A stretch of DNA of 64,000 nt from Neoceratodus forsteri (taxonomy: Eukaryota; Chordata; Ceratodontiformes; Ceratodontidae): contig CM057451.1 of assembly GCA_016271365.2 (NCBI GenBank), positions 495,989,501 to 496,053,500 on the forward strand. Direction: 5' to 3'. Position 1 is the first letter of the stretch. Every line of letters starts with the position of its first letter. This document shows, in pieces, positions 21,840 through 32,094 of the stretch. The notes under the pieces are model-generated. The model was not told where the DNA came from and ran no database searches. It worked only from the letters and a program-made list of their open reading frames with translations. A program made the position numbers and the translations under genes.

Positions 21840-23709
21840 AACATCTGCTCCAAGGGGCATAAACTTACAGCACATTAGGTTGGTATTTAAAACAGAAAGG
21901 AAATGGATCTTCTAGGCAGTACACACAAGGCTCACTGATATTTTCAAAAACCCCTTGAATGGTATGCCTAGGACAAACTTCACATTCCCCAGGAGCGCAG
22001 GGCTCCAGAAACCCTGGCACTGTGATACTTTCTCCTCCCCTTTACTCCTTGGTCAGGCACCTTCATCCTAGCAGAGAAGTGAGTAGCCCCTCTCCACCTG
22101 GCCCCGAAATTAGTAAAACCCTATGGGGAACCCAGGAGTTTTCCTCCGCTGACCAGACCACTGGGAACTTTGAGCCTAAACTTCCTTCTATGGACTCTCA
22201 CAAAACTTGTGCAGCCCTAGGGTTTACCATCCAGAACAAAGAACTGCAACCTAATGGGCCTAAAGGCCTGCTCATAAATGAAGGCCCCAGGGCCTGCCCC
22301 AGATATGGGCATGGCACAGCCACAGCATACCAAGACCAAATTCCCCTTCCAAGATTCCAACCACCTCAAACTGTCCTGCCACAAGGGGAAACCAGGCACT
22401 GCCACCACCCAGGAACCCTGAACAGCTCAAGAAAGGCCTACCGTTCACCTGAGGCTCTCCAGCTCACCTTGGGTGCCCATACGATGGAAACAAACAGAAA
22501 AGGGGCCACCCAAACACTTTACGTGCATCCCTTCTACATACTCTGGAGTTTGATAAAAGCATCTGGCTGGGAGGAGTCATCCAGAGCCTGTCAAAAGACC
22601 TGCAGCCCACCTGAACCATATGAACGGCACCCCAGGACCTGCCCCTCCAAGCAGGCCCCTAAATGGTTGGACGCCATCCTGTGCCCCCTCAACAGCCAGG
22701 ATCACACTGTCATGCCAGGAAAGGGAGGAGGCACTGCCACTGCTCCATCCCCCTGTGAGAGCCCTGCCATGACTCCCACAGCCCTGGTGACCCTGGAAAC
22801 TTCAAACATGGGAATCAAACTGTTGGGATTCTCCCATAGGCCCTGCATCTCCCTCCTACTGGGCACTCTCACAACCCTGCCCCGGGGGACTCATATTCCC
22901 AATGACACCACCAGGCTGTCTGGCCCACCTCCCTCAGAGCACCCATAACTTACTGTCTCTGTGACGCTGAACCCACTGATCCTGTCTACTCACATGGGAG
23001 CCCTCCCTTTTTTAGGCCCAACCCGGACTGCCAAGCTCCTGCCTGCTTCTCCTTCCCGATCTCTCCCTGGCTCCAACCAGCCCCTTACTTCCTGTCTCTC
23101 TCCTATTTATACCCTAAAAAGAACTACTGTCTGGCACCACCACATGGCGGTCTGCCAAAATTGCACCCCATCACACAACATATCCTAACTCTCGGGGGCA
23201 ATTAGCAGAGGAGGAAGCATAAGTCCCTCTCAACAAAGAGGTGGCTTACACTCTCCGCCTACCCAGGGAATCATTCCCTCCTGGGAATGATGGCAGGGGC
23301 CCCCCGATGGCCACAATGACAAGCCAGATAATGCGCATCTCGCCGATCTACCATACGTGACAACCTGGAACAGGCCCAAAGCTACCCAACTCTCTACTCT
23401 AACACCTTTTAATGTATTTAACTAATTCCAAAACTAAATTACCTGTGCCAAAAGGTCCCAACTTAAAAACAATTAATAACAATAATCTGCATTATAAAAG
23501 GAATTTGACATTTAAATTCAAACACAATTATCAACAATTGCAAACACTGTTAAGAATGATTTCAAAAATACTATTTCCCTTTCCCGGATTACACCTCCCA
23601 CCAAAATAAGCAAGTTAGTTTATGTACACTATTACTATATTAACTCTTACATCCAGTACTTAATTTGTAAACAAAGAGATGCCAGGGGCCAAAGACCAGG
23701 GGTCTGGGG
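21840..23709. other. Unassigned region with a long ORF
   Basis: Apart from the 329-codon ORF described separately, I see no recognised repeat. A TATTTATA string near 23105 could be a promoter-like element on either strand, as in an LTR. 23400-23680 is AT-rich and featureless. Confidence 0.3.
21959..22948 (+). CDS. Long uncharacterised ORF, 329 codons
   Basis: The longest open frame in the window outside transposon genes. It is rich in Pro, Thr, Ser and Gly. I see no domain, signal peptide, membrane segment or internal repeat. The start is simply the first ATG of the frame. No splice or promoter context supports it, and composition alone (few TA-starting triplets in C-rich DNA) could keep the frame open. 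It could be part of an unrecognised LTR or a chance ORF. Treat it as hypothetical. Confidence 0.2.
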   Translation: MVCLGQTSHSPGAQGSRNPGTVILSPPLYSLVRHLHPSREVSSPSPPGPEISKTLWGTQEFSSADQTTGNFEPKLPSMDSHKTCAALGFTIQNKELQPNGPKGLLINEGPRACPRYGHGTATAYQDQIPLPRFQPPQTVLPQGETRHCHHPGTLNSSRKAYRSPEALQLTLGAHTMETNRKGATQTLYVHPFYILWSLIKASGWEESSRACQKTCSPPEPYERHPRTCPSKQAPKWLDAILCPLNSQDHTVMPGKGGGTATAPSPCESPAMTPTALVTLETSNMGIKLLGFSHRPCISLLLGTLTTLPRGTHIPNDTTRLSGPPPSEHP

Positions 23710-23710
23710 G

Positions 23711-23880
23711 TTAGATGCTCTGTGGTGAGTTTGAGGGCTTTTGTTGGAGATAAAACACTTTTGTTACATCTTCCCCACCCCTGACTCTAGGAAAAAAAAT
23801 ATTTTGTTCCCCTAGAGTCAGGGGTGTGGGAGACTCTGGCTGGCCTTATTAAGCAACAAAATGTACCACAGAGCATCTAA
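23711..23880. repeat. MITE-like stem-loop
   Basis: A 16-bp perfect terminal inverted repeat, TTAGATGCTCTGTGGT, lies at 23711-23726 and its complement at 23865-23880. An inner perfect 16-bp stem CACCCCTGACTCTAGG (23776-23791) pairs with 23811-23826 around a 19-nt A/T-rich loop. The right end coincides with the target duplication of the hAT element starting at 23881. Confidence 0.75.
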
Positions 23881-24041
23881 CAGGGCTGTGCAAATACCTT
23901 TTTTTGAATTTTCAGCCGAATATTCGGTATTTGGTTCCCAGATATTCATTATTCTTTATTCAGTATTCGGCTAGAAACATTGCCTTATTAGAGAATTGCT
24001 ATAGAAGTCCTTAAAATAGCTTCAGGAAGAGGAGGATGAGA

Positions 24042-24518
24042 TGTCATGGCACTTTGGCTTGTACACTGGTACAACAGGCTGCCTTGTCCCGCTGCTGCTT
24101 CAGGAGGAGGATGCAGATGTCACGGCACTTTGGCTTGTACACAGGTGCTGCAGGCTGTCTTGTTGGGTACGGGTCTGTTGTGGAGGAGGATGCAGATATC
24201 ATGGCACTTTGGCTTGTACAGTGGTGCCAGAGGGCAGGCTACCATGTCCCGCTGCTGATTCTGGAGGAGGATGCAGATGTCATGTTAATTTGGCTTACAT
24301 GCTGGTGCCACAAGCTGTCATGTGCTGTCGATGCTTCAGGAGGAGGAGGAGGATGCAGATGTCAAGGCACTTTGGCTTGTGCACTGGTGCCACAGGCTGT
24401 CTTGTTGGGTATGGTTCTGTTGTGGAGGAGGATGCAGATATCATGGCACTTTGGCTTGTACAGTGGTGCCAGAGGGCAGGCTACCATGTCCCACTGCTGC
24501 TTCTGGAGGAGGATGCAG
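24042..24518 (+). repeat. ~80-bp minisatellite with higher-order structure
   Basis: Six units of 75, 79, 81, 82, 79 and 81 bp. Each starts near ATGTCATGGCACTTTGGCTT and ends in a GGAGGAGGATGCAG phrase. Units 2-3 and 5-6 are nearly identical pairs, showing duplication of a three-unit block. Two plus-strand frames stay open across the array (24036-24572 and 24041-24580). Confidence 0.85.
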
Positions 24519-24539
24519 ATGAAAATAGTTCATCATGTG

Positions 24540-25150
24540 CATTCCATTCAGTTTCCCATAGGATTCAACTAGAATTATAAGAAGACATAACTCTATCATT
24601 TATTGTACTCAGGTGAAAAAAAAAAACAATGTGTACTACAAGAATAAAATATGCCACACCCTTAAATAATTGTGGCCTTTAAGAAAACCAACTAATAAAA
24701 CATAATTATGCCCATAGGACAACAGTATAACTTCAATAGGCCTTAACTCAGTCAACATTGGTATTTAATTGACAATCTATATACGGGCACACTCCTCTTA
24801 ATCGAATTGGGTACTACAGGAAACACGACACATCCTTAAAAAATTCTCTGCTTTAAAAAAAACCTAATAAAACATAATTATGCCCATAGAACACTATAAC
24901 TTTACTTCATCAGGCTAAAATGCAAATTCAAATCTTACCTTCAGAGCTGAGAGGGACGTCTGTGAGGATGACACTCTTGCATGATGCCCATTCTGCCCAT
25001 GATGTGTGGCCACAAAGATACCTTTTAATGAATGCCACCTGTTAGGAACACATAATGAAATAAAGTGCTTCAAAATGTCATGCACACATCCATGAAGTCT
25101 CCCTTTCCATGTGGCCATTAGATGATTCAAAATCAGTGGTCACTGGTCAG
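24540..25150. other. AT-rich hAT interior, non-coding
   Basis: No gene is visible. A phrase AATAAAACATAATTATGCCC occurs twice (about 24695 and 24867), indicating a diverged ~170-bp direct duplication. Confidence 0.4.
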
Positions 25151-25163
25151 ACTGCTCTATTTC

Positions 25164-25527
25164 TTGCTCTTCTTTTTGGTTTATTGCTTTTTTACAGGTT
25201 TTCTCCCATCCCATGTCCTGCCCACATGGCCCCAATGTGACATGCGTGTGTGGAGACATGTGCGTGCACGCACACCTTGTGGGACACCCCCCCCCACCCT
25301 GCCAGTCACCCAGTTCCACCTACACTCATTGCTGGGCCTTCACCAAGCCACAGTGGGACTACAGACGGGCACCTCCCCACTTGGGAGAGGAGAACAGGTG
25401 CTCAATCCTATTCCCACCCCTGTGCCGGCACCCCAGCGACCAGAGGTATTTCCGAACCCATGTCACCAGTGCAGCGCATGGTAAGGTGTCCAGCACATCA
25501 GCCCTCAGTGCCACTGGGCTAGCCTAC
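25164..25527 (-). mobile_element. tRNA-derived SINE (family A, copy A2)
   Basis: An antisense copy flanked by the exact 13-bp duplication ACTGCTCTATTTC (25151-25163 and 25528-25540). The tRNA-like head is at the right, with the complement of the CCCAGTGGCA..GAGGGCTGA A-box region at about 25500-25520 and a B-box-like TTCCGAACCC near 25450. At 364 bp it is shorter than its relatives. Confidence 0.85.
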
Positions 25528-26382
25528 ACTGCTCTATTTCAGTAATTCCCACCCAAACACCACCAAACAGAAAGAAAACAATGAAATGACTGAATACTTT
25601 ACTTACCTTCGCAAATCATACACACAGGCCAGGATATTCAGAGCAGTTGTGCAATGCACAACAGGGATGCACCAGCTCAAGTGCAGCAATGCGCCAGAGA
25701 GTGATATTCAGCGGCAGCAAAATGCACACAGCAAGTACCAATGCGCAATGATAATGAATGCATGCGCAAATGCAGGGGGTGTAGCCATGCATATGCGGCG
25801 CAGTGCGATATTCAAAGGCAGGCGAACGGCACAAGAGAGGAGCAACCAGGACATGTGTGGAGCAACCTTGAAGCACATAAAAAGAGGGAGCAAGTGAGGG
25901 AAGGATGCTTGCGCCACAGGGGAGCAAGACTGAAGGAGAGTGAGAATGCAGGCTGAAAGGTCGAAGGGCAGCCACAGAGTGAGAGGCAGGCTGAGAGAGG
26001 CACAGAGTGGGGACCTGGGAACCTGAAAGTGCCAGACACTGGGCATGTGAGCGTGTGAGTGAGTGGGAGTGTGAGTGTATGTGAGTGGGCATAAGACAGG
26101 GTGCAAGACAACCCATAGCGAGTGTCTGTGACACCCATCACAGGAGAGGCAGCACAGGGACATGGAGATGTGGAAGGCGGAGTCCAAAGACTGCAGGGAA
26201 GGCAGCCCTGAACAGGGGTGTGCACAGTGCAGGGGCACCGACAGCAGCCAAGAGCCGGGGGGGCTAGGGGGGAGAGATCCGCCCAGGGGGAGGACATACA
26301 GCCCAGGCCATGGCCAGTTCAGTATTCCAGATGGAGTCAATATTGAGGGGAGTGAGGAGGCAGCACACAGACCAGAGCAGCC

Positions 26383-27477
26383 GTGGAAGGGCCCGTCAGC
26401 GGTATGCCCGGAACAGGTGGTACCGTGCCCGCATCACCTTCGAACAGTAAAGTGATACAGAGATCGTGGGCCGGTACTGCCTGAACCGGGAATTATGAGG
26501 CAGCTGTGTGAGTTGTGCAGTGAGGAGATGTAGGCACCTACAAGACTGAGCCACGCCTTGTCTGTGGAGACAAAGGCACGGCCATCATGTGCCTGCTAGC
26601 CATGGGCACTTTCTAGTGACCAACAGGGGACATCACAGGCATAACCCAGTCGGCCACATCATGGCTCCTCACACAGTTCCTCAGCGCTCTGCCACCACAT
26701 GCTGCGGAGTACATCCATTTCCCCAGCACATAGGTAGAGCATATAGCAAACATGCAGGAGTTCCACAGGGTGGCACGGTTGCCTGGAGTGCCTGGCGTGC
26801 TAGGGGCCATCGACTGCACCCATGTTGGCATCCATGCACCACCTGGCCCGGAGGGGGTGGCATATATAAACATGAAGGGCTACCCCAGTGTCAACTGCCA
26901 GGTGGTGTGCGATGTCAGGGGGTGCATAATTAATGTCTGTACCACACACCCTGGGGGAGCACACGATGCCTTCATCTCACACCAGTCGGCACTGTGCCAG
27001 AGATTCGAGAGTGGGGACATCCCCACTGGCAACCTAGTCAGTGAATATGCTGTGTATGCGATATGCCGGGAACAGCAGCGCAGGGTGTGTGGGATGCCAG
27101 GGCATGGGTGCCAGGGAATGTGGCCGGGATGGCGGGGGGGGCAATGACACAGGCCACCAAGCTAACCAGACAACTTTTCATACAGGTGACAGTGGCTACC
27201 CACTCTGGCTATGGCTGCTCACCCCATACTGGTGCCCGTCGACCCCAGCACAGGAGCAGTACAATGAGGCACACACCAGCACATGGAACATCATCAAGCG
27301 GGTGTTTGGGCTGCTGAAGGCTCGGTTCCATTGCCTGGACAGGTCTCGGTGGTGCCCTACAGTACAGCCCCTCAAAAGCCTGCAGCATATTCCTGGCCTG
27401 CTGTGTACTCCACAACATGGCCAACGACTGTGGGATAGCTGTCGAGGTCAGAGAGGGGGACAGCAGTGGGGATGACC
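26383..27477 (+). pseudogene. Harbinger transposase (HARBI1-like), inactivated
   Basis: The DDE-type nuclease that excises and inserts Harbinger elements. A degenerate N-terminal half lies from 26383 (RYARNRWYRARITF start) in two frames. The open frame 26752-27147 carries GVLGAIDCTHV with the first catalytic Asp (26812-26814), then GYPSVNCQVVCD and GGAHDAF. The second Asp is in GDSGYP (27188-27190), in a different frame. It is separated by a stretch that looks like an intron, with acceptor CTTTTCATACAG ending at 27185 and a weak donor near 27037. The C-terminal part reads YNEAHTSTWNIIKRVFGLLK, where families have ..VERTFG. The third acidic residue is therefore Lys (AAG, 27296-27298). Early stops, frameshifts and the lost acid make it inactive. 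Confidence 0.88.
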
Positions 27478-27744
27478 AGGCTGCCAGGCCTTGGGGGTGG
27501 GCAGCCCCCCTGAGTGAAGGGATCCCCGGCTGATACGGATGGCCCAGCAGCATAGGGACACAATCACTGAGGAGCATTATGGATCATGCAGATAGGTGTG
27601 CACGAGCACATGCAGGGGCCAGGGCCCAGGGCACAGTGGACAGGCAGGCATGGATGTTCTCTGTGCCAGGGTTGGCAGAGGGAGGCCTGGACAAGGGTGG
27701 GACACACACACCGAAGCAGAATGCAGCACAGGCCCACACACTAT

Positions 27745-27749
<5 letters not shown>

Positions 27750-27775
<26 letters not shown>
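27750..27775. repeat. (CA)n microsatellite
   Basis: A short CA run inside the Harbinger locus, between the transposase and the minus-strand Myb-like gene. Confidence 0.95.
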
Positions 27776-28064
27776 TGCACACATATGCACATAGGACCCA
27801 TTTTGCTCCTGCCCAGAGGCGGGCACCGGGTGTGTGTCAGATGCTCAGTGGTGCTGCACAGTGGCAGTCAGCACTGTGCCGGCAACATCATGTACATGCC
27901 ACAGTGTCCAGCAGCTGGGTGGGTGAGCACATGGGCCATGTGATGGGTCGACCACAGATGATACAGCCATGGGATGCACACGCACATGCTGCACCAATGT
28001 GCACATAGGGCAGCAGCAAATAGTGTACACGGAGGTGGGTGGTTCAGGAATGCCACACGGTAGC

Positions 28065-29709
28065 TCAGCCACTGTGGACACATCGACAGCCATGCTGGGA
28101 ACGCAAAGCAGTTGCAGGCTGTGCATCAGCCACAGGGGGTGTCACAGACGGTCCCCCAGGGGTGACACTGCGGGACTGCGACCGTGTCCGCGTAGGTGTC
28201 TGCAGGCCCCAAATCATGCCCGCATCAGGTGTGCTGGGAATGCCCACAGCAGACCCTGGCATCGACACTGAGGGGGTCGCACACCACCAGGCCTGAGGGG
28301 TGGAGAATGCGCTCCGCGGTGTGAGCGGCAAACAGCCACGCACCAAGGTAGCCAGAGGTGCCAGTCTGGCCATGACTGCAGCAGTCAGCTGATCCATGGC
28401 TGCGGCCGTGTCCACCCGCATTTGCATGTTTTCCACCAGGAGCAGAGCGAAGTCCCTGTCCCACCACTCTGCCACCTGGCGCAGTTCATCGCGAAGCACA
28501 TGCACCCCTGCCACGAGATGCACCTGCTGATCAACAGAGGCCCGGAGCAGATGGGTGTGCTCGTCCAAGAGGTCAGCGCCCTGGGGTGCAGGGTCACTGT
28601 GCTGACCCATGGGTGTATCCTGACCCTGCAGCTCAGCACCTCATGATGGTGGGTGCTGCACAGCGGATCCCTCCTGGGGCTGGGTGCCATGTGGTGCACC
28701 AGCGGCGGACACTGCCCCAGGCCTCCCCTCAACATTGTCCAGCCACTGCTGCTGCCCCTCTGGCCGCTGTGTGCAGGGTAACACCAGCATGGCTGCACCA
28801 CCACAGTCACCACCACCACCACCACCACAACCATCCGTTGCTGCACCTGAGGTAATCTTGGCTACACCTGCTGCAGTGGCCAGTGTGCAGGCAACCACCA
28901 CCGGGTCACCAGCTGCATGAACGTGTTGTGCCTGTGGTATGGATGTCTTCCCTGCAGCCACAACAAAACTGTCCGGGATGTGGTTGTTGTCATCATCTTC
29001 GGATCTGGACCCCACCCAATCTGCGTCTCAGCACACAGGACACCATGTCTGGCATCATGCTTAAACATAGCCAGGGCCTTGTCCGCAACCATGCTACCGG
29101 CATCAGGAGGGACAACGGTGCTGACCTGCAGTTGATCCAGCCCACGGTGCCCACTGGAGGTGCTTGGATGGTCCTCTGGAGCCAGGACTGCCCCCACAGC
29201 AGACACTCCCACCACTGACACTGCATGCAGGCGCTCAGGAGCTGGAAGGGAACAAAATTGCATTAGTGTTGCTGTCACTCACCTCTGCCCCATCCCCCAG
29301 CCCCCGTGCCCCCATCTCTGTCATGCCTTCCATGCAGTGATGGGCTTCCACCTGTCTGGAACCCTCCGCCAGGCACACCCTCAACCGCGCTGCACCACAT
29401 GGTTGCTGCCAGCATCTTCTCCTGCTTCGTAAGGTTGGGCAGGGCTGGCTGACCCCCACCGGTGGAGGCATGCGCTGCCCTGATGGCTGCCATTTTCTCC
29501 TTGATCTGCCTCCAGTCTGTGCCGACCTTCTTTTTGCACTCCTGCACAGACCATTGGTGGCTGCTCTGTTGGTTCACGGCATGGGCCACACCCTCCCATG
29601 CTGTTGCCCGGGCCTGTGGACTGCCTGTGGAGCTGAAATAGGGTGTCTGACTCTGCCCTGGTGAAGTTGGGCCTGCCGCTAACTCCTCACTCTCCTCATG
29701 ATTGGACAT
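28065..29709 (-). pseudogene. Harbinger-associated Myb/SANT-like gene, minus strand, with intron
   Basis: Harbinger elements carry a second gene whose Myb/SANT-like protein is thought to help bring the transposase to DNA and the nucleus. Exon 1 (29283-29709) starts MSNHEESEE and holds a trihelix-like segment (AWEGVAHAVNQQSSHQWSVQ, then KKVGTDWRQIKEKMAAIR, then TGGG). A 41-bp intron (29242-29282) has a GTGAGT donor and a CCTTCCAG acceptor, and joining the exons keeps the frame (next residues APERLHAVS). Exon 2 is open to 28862. Further downstream a frame at 28065-28610 reads as the usual C-terminal helical part (VDQQVHLVAGVHVLRDELRQ, MARLAPL). It is reached only through a frame change, so the gene is probably broken there or has another intron. 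Confidence 0.7.
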
Positions 29710-30530
29710 GCTTCTTCCTGTGGAGAGTGATATGTGTTAGCATGGGCTGTTAAGTCCCCACTCACCCTCCTATTCCACTGTCCAGCCAGTCCCGCACCGT
29801 GTAACTCACCTCTAAGGAATGCAATGCCGTTCCTAGCCTGTGCATTCCCATGGCACCTTTATAGCACATCACATGCAAATGAGGGTTTGGCAACTGTAAT
29901 GACATGCAAATGCAGCTGATGCACCGTGGATATTCTAATCAGCTGATTTGCATACTTTTGCTGAATATCACGTGGTTGTGCAATGGGGTTGTGCATGCAT
30001 AAGTCAAGGCGCAACAATGTGACATGTGCAACAGCCTGTGCCGCGCACATGTGGACATCACATACGCCAGTGGCACATCATTTGCAACGTGCGCAATAGG
30101 CTAGTACAGCGCCCATCCGCTATTGCACATATGGTGCTAGTGCACTGTTTTGCCTATGGCACTAGGGCACCACTCAGCTGATGGCACTCTGGTGCTATGC
30201 CTTCGATGGTGCCCCTGTGCTATGGGTACTATGGTGCCTGTGCGCAATGGGGCCGTGTACTATGGCAGCCACATGGCCCTACCACAACATGCCTGCCATG
30301 CCCAATAATGCTGAGGCACAGGATGCACAGCCTGACCCTTGACCTCACGGGTGCCCTTTGCCCTTGTAAGCACCCTGTGACACATGGGAGCGCTGCGTTA
30401 CCCGAGTCGCGCATCTCCGTGACTGCGAGATTGGTGGTGGCAGCACATCACAGTGCGAGATGCGCATCCCCAGCATGTGTAGCACATGTGCTGCCAGGCA
30501 CCATTTTGGATTGACTGTTGAGCTGGAAAC

Positions 30531-31142
30531 ATGCCGCACAGAACAGCACCAAGGGCATAGAACTGCACTCAGGCTGAGTTGGTCAGCCTGGTGGCTCTGA
30601 TGGTGCCACATGCTGGCTCCCTGTTTGGCCAGGTGCCTCCAACAGGCCTAGGTCTGAGGTGTGGCAGGAGGTGGCAAATGCACTGGAGGAGGCCACAGGT
30701 GCATGGCGCACTGGGGAGCAGTGCCGGCACTGGTATGGGGACCTGCAGCTTAGGGACCCAGAACGTCTTCAGGCACTACTGGCACGCGTCTGTAGGGGCG
30801 CTGTGCCATGGCCAGGTAAGTGCACAGTGCCTGTGCCCATTCTCATCCTGTGCCTTGCTGGGGGGCTGGGGCTGAACGCCCCGATGGGAGTGGTGGTACA
30901 CAGTGGCTGCCCTGTGCCACTGGCACGCTGTGCAGGGTGTCACACTGTGCTGGGGGGTGCCCTGCGTTGTTGCCCAGTGCTTATGCATCCTTCTCCATTC
31001 TTTTCTCCTAGGTCCTGAAGATCGGAGGCGGGCTCGCCTCGCTGGCACTGTGGCTGGGCCAGGTCAGGCCACCACAGGGGGTGGTGCACCGGTTGCAGGA
31101 CGCACGGGCATGGTGGCTGAACAGCCACAGGGTGCACCTTAG
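30531..31142 (+). pseudogene. Second Myb/SANT-like gene, plus strand, with intron
   Basis: It starts ATG at 30531 (MPHRTAPRA) but meets TAG nine codons later. The frame then continues AELVSLVALMVPHAGSLFGQ. After a small frameshift near 30650 it reads WQEVANALEEATGAWRTGEQ, then CRHWYGDLQLRDPERL. This Trp-spaced helix pattern ending in RTxxQCRxxW is typical of Myb/SANT domains. Exon 1 ends at 30815 with a GTAAGT donor. The 196-bp intron ends TTTTCTCCTAG at 31011. Exon 2 (31012-31142) continues in frame as a basic GPEDRRRARLAG tail and stops at 31140-31142. It probably served as the DNA-binding partner of a Harbinger transposase. Confidence 0.65.
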
Positions 31143-31150
31143 CATGCAGG

Positions 31151-32060
31151 TAGGATCATGTACATGCCTCTATGTTGTGGTGGGTGGGCAGTGGTGGTGG
31201 GGTGAGGACATGGCCCTCTGTGCGCGTGGCACACTCCAGCTGTGCACTGCCTGCAGTGCCCATTACACCGCACTGTGGCTTTTGCACATGTGGGTGGCTG
31301 CTGCATGTGGGCTGTGGGTGCACCTGGGACCTGGCTGTGTCACTGCCAACTGCCTGCATGGCCATGTCGCCTGCCCGTCATGGCGGTGGTGTGCTGCACA
31401 TGGGTGGTGTTAGTGTGGTGTTGGTCTTTTTTGTCCTTCTTACTTCTTTTATTCTCCTCCTTTCCCTTCCACTACCTTTCTTTACATTATGATATAGGAG
31501 TTTTTTTGTCTATGCTGTTGTATATATGCTATATTATATGTTTTGAACATGTGCACTTTAAATGGTTTTGCACTTTAGTAACACAGTGTTGTATCAGCTT
31601 TGGAATGGTTTAACAATATGTATTACCTAAGGGTGGTTAAGGGATGTTTCACATGGGCACATCATGCGGTGTATTAATGTATTTATTACATACTATGAAT
31701 TTAAAGTTTGTATTAATTATGTCATTGTGATGTCACAACACATGTATACATAATAGTGTTCAGTCTTGTTGTAATTGTCTGTTAAAAAGGATCTTTTGGG
31801 ATCAGAAATGCATCAGGCGTTGTGCTTTTTAAAATGACATGAATTTGTAAACCACAGACGGTGTCCGTGAAATGTGACATGGTGGATGCTCAGCACGATT
31901 TTTCAATAAAAAACAGCATCACCAGTCATGGGGTTTGTGGAAATAAAAGAGCCAAATACTGAGCGTCATTAACAAAATACCGGATGGGGTGTTGGTGCAC
32001 ATAGTTCACAAGTTGGGCCAGGTCAGCAGCACAAGTACGGGGGCGTGTGCCAGAAGAATA
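31151..32060. other. Unassigned, GC-rich then AT-rich
   Basis: 31150-31400 is TG-rich and resembles the flank of the Myb-like gene. 31440-31920 is AT-rich with an AATAAA string at about 31905 and no recognised coding. Nothing else is supported. Confidence 0.3.
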
Positions 32061-32094
32061 GCATTGTTATTGAAGAGCTGTGAAATTCAATTAT

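Larger units (their letters stand above)
25600..31150. mobile_element. PIF/Harbinger locus (transposase plus two Myb-like genes)
   Basis: It contains a HARBI1-like transposase on plus (26383-27477), a Myb/SANT-like gene on minus (28065-29709) and a second Myb/SANT-like gene on plus (30531-31142). GATATTCAG-type strings recur near the left edge (25652, 25710) and as complements near 29950-29970, but I could not define clean terminal repeats or a 3-bp duplication. It may be one element with an extra gene or two overlapping copies. The edges are approximate. Confidence 0.65.

Noticed and set aside
25708..26340. 210-codon minus-strand ORF rich in Ser/Leu/His
   Set aside because: It overlaps the 5' flank of the Harbinger transposase, has no motif, and is explained by CA/TG-rich composition.
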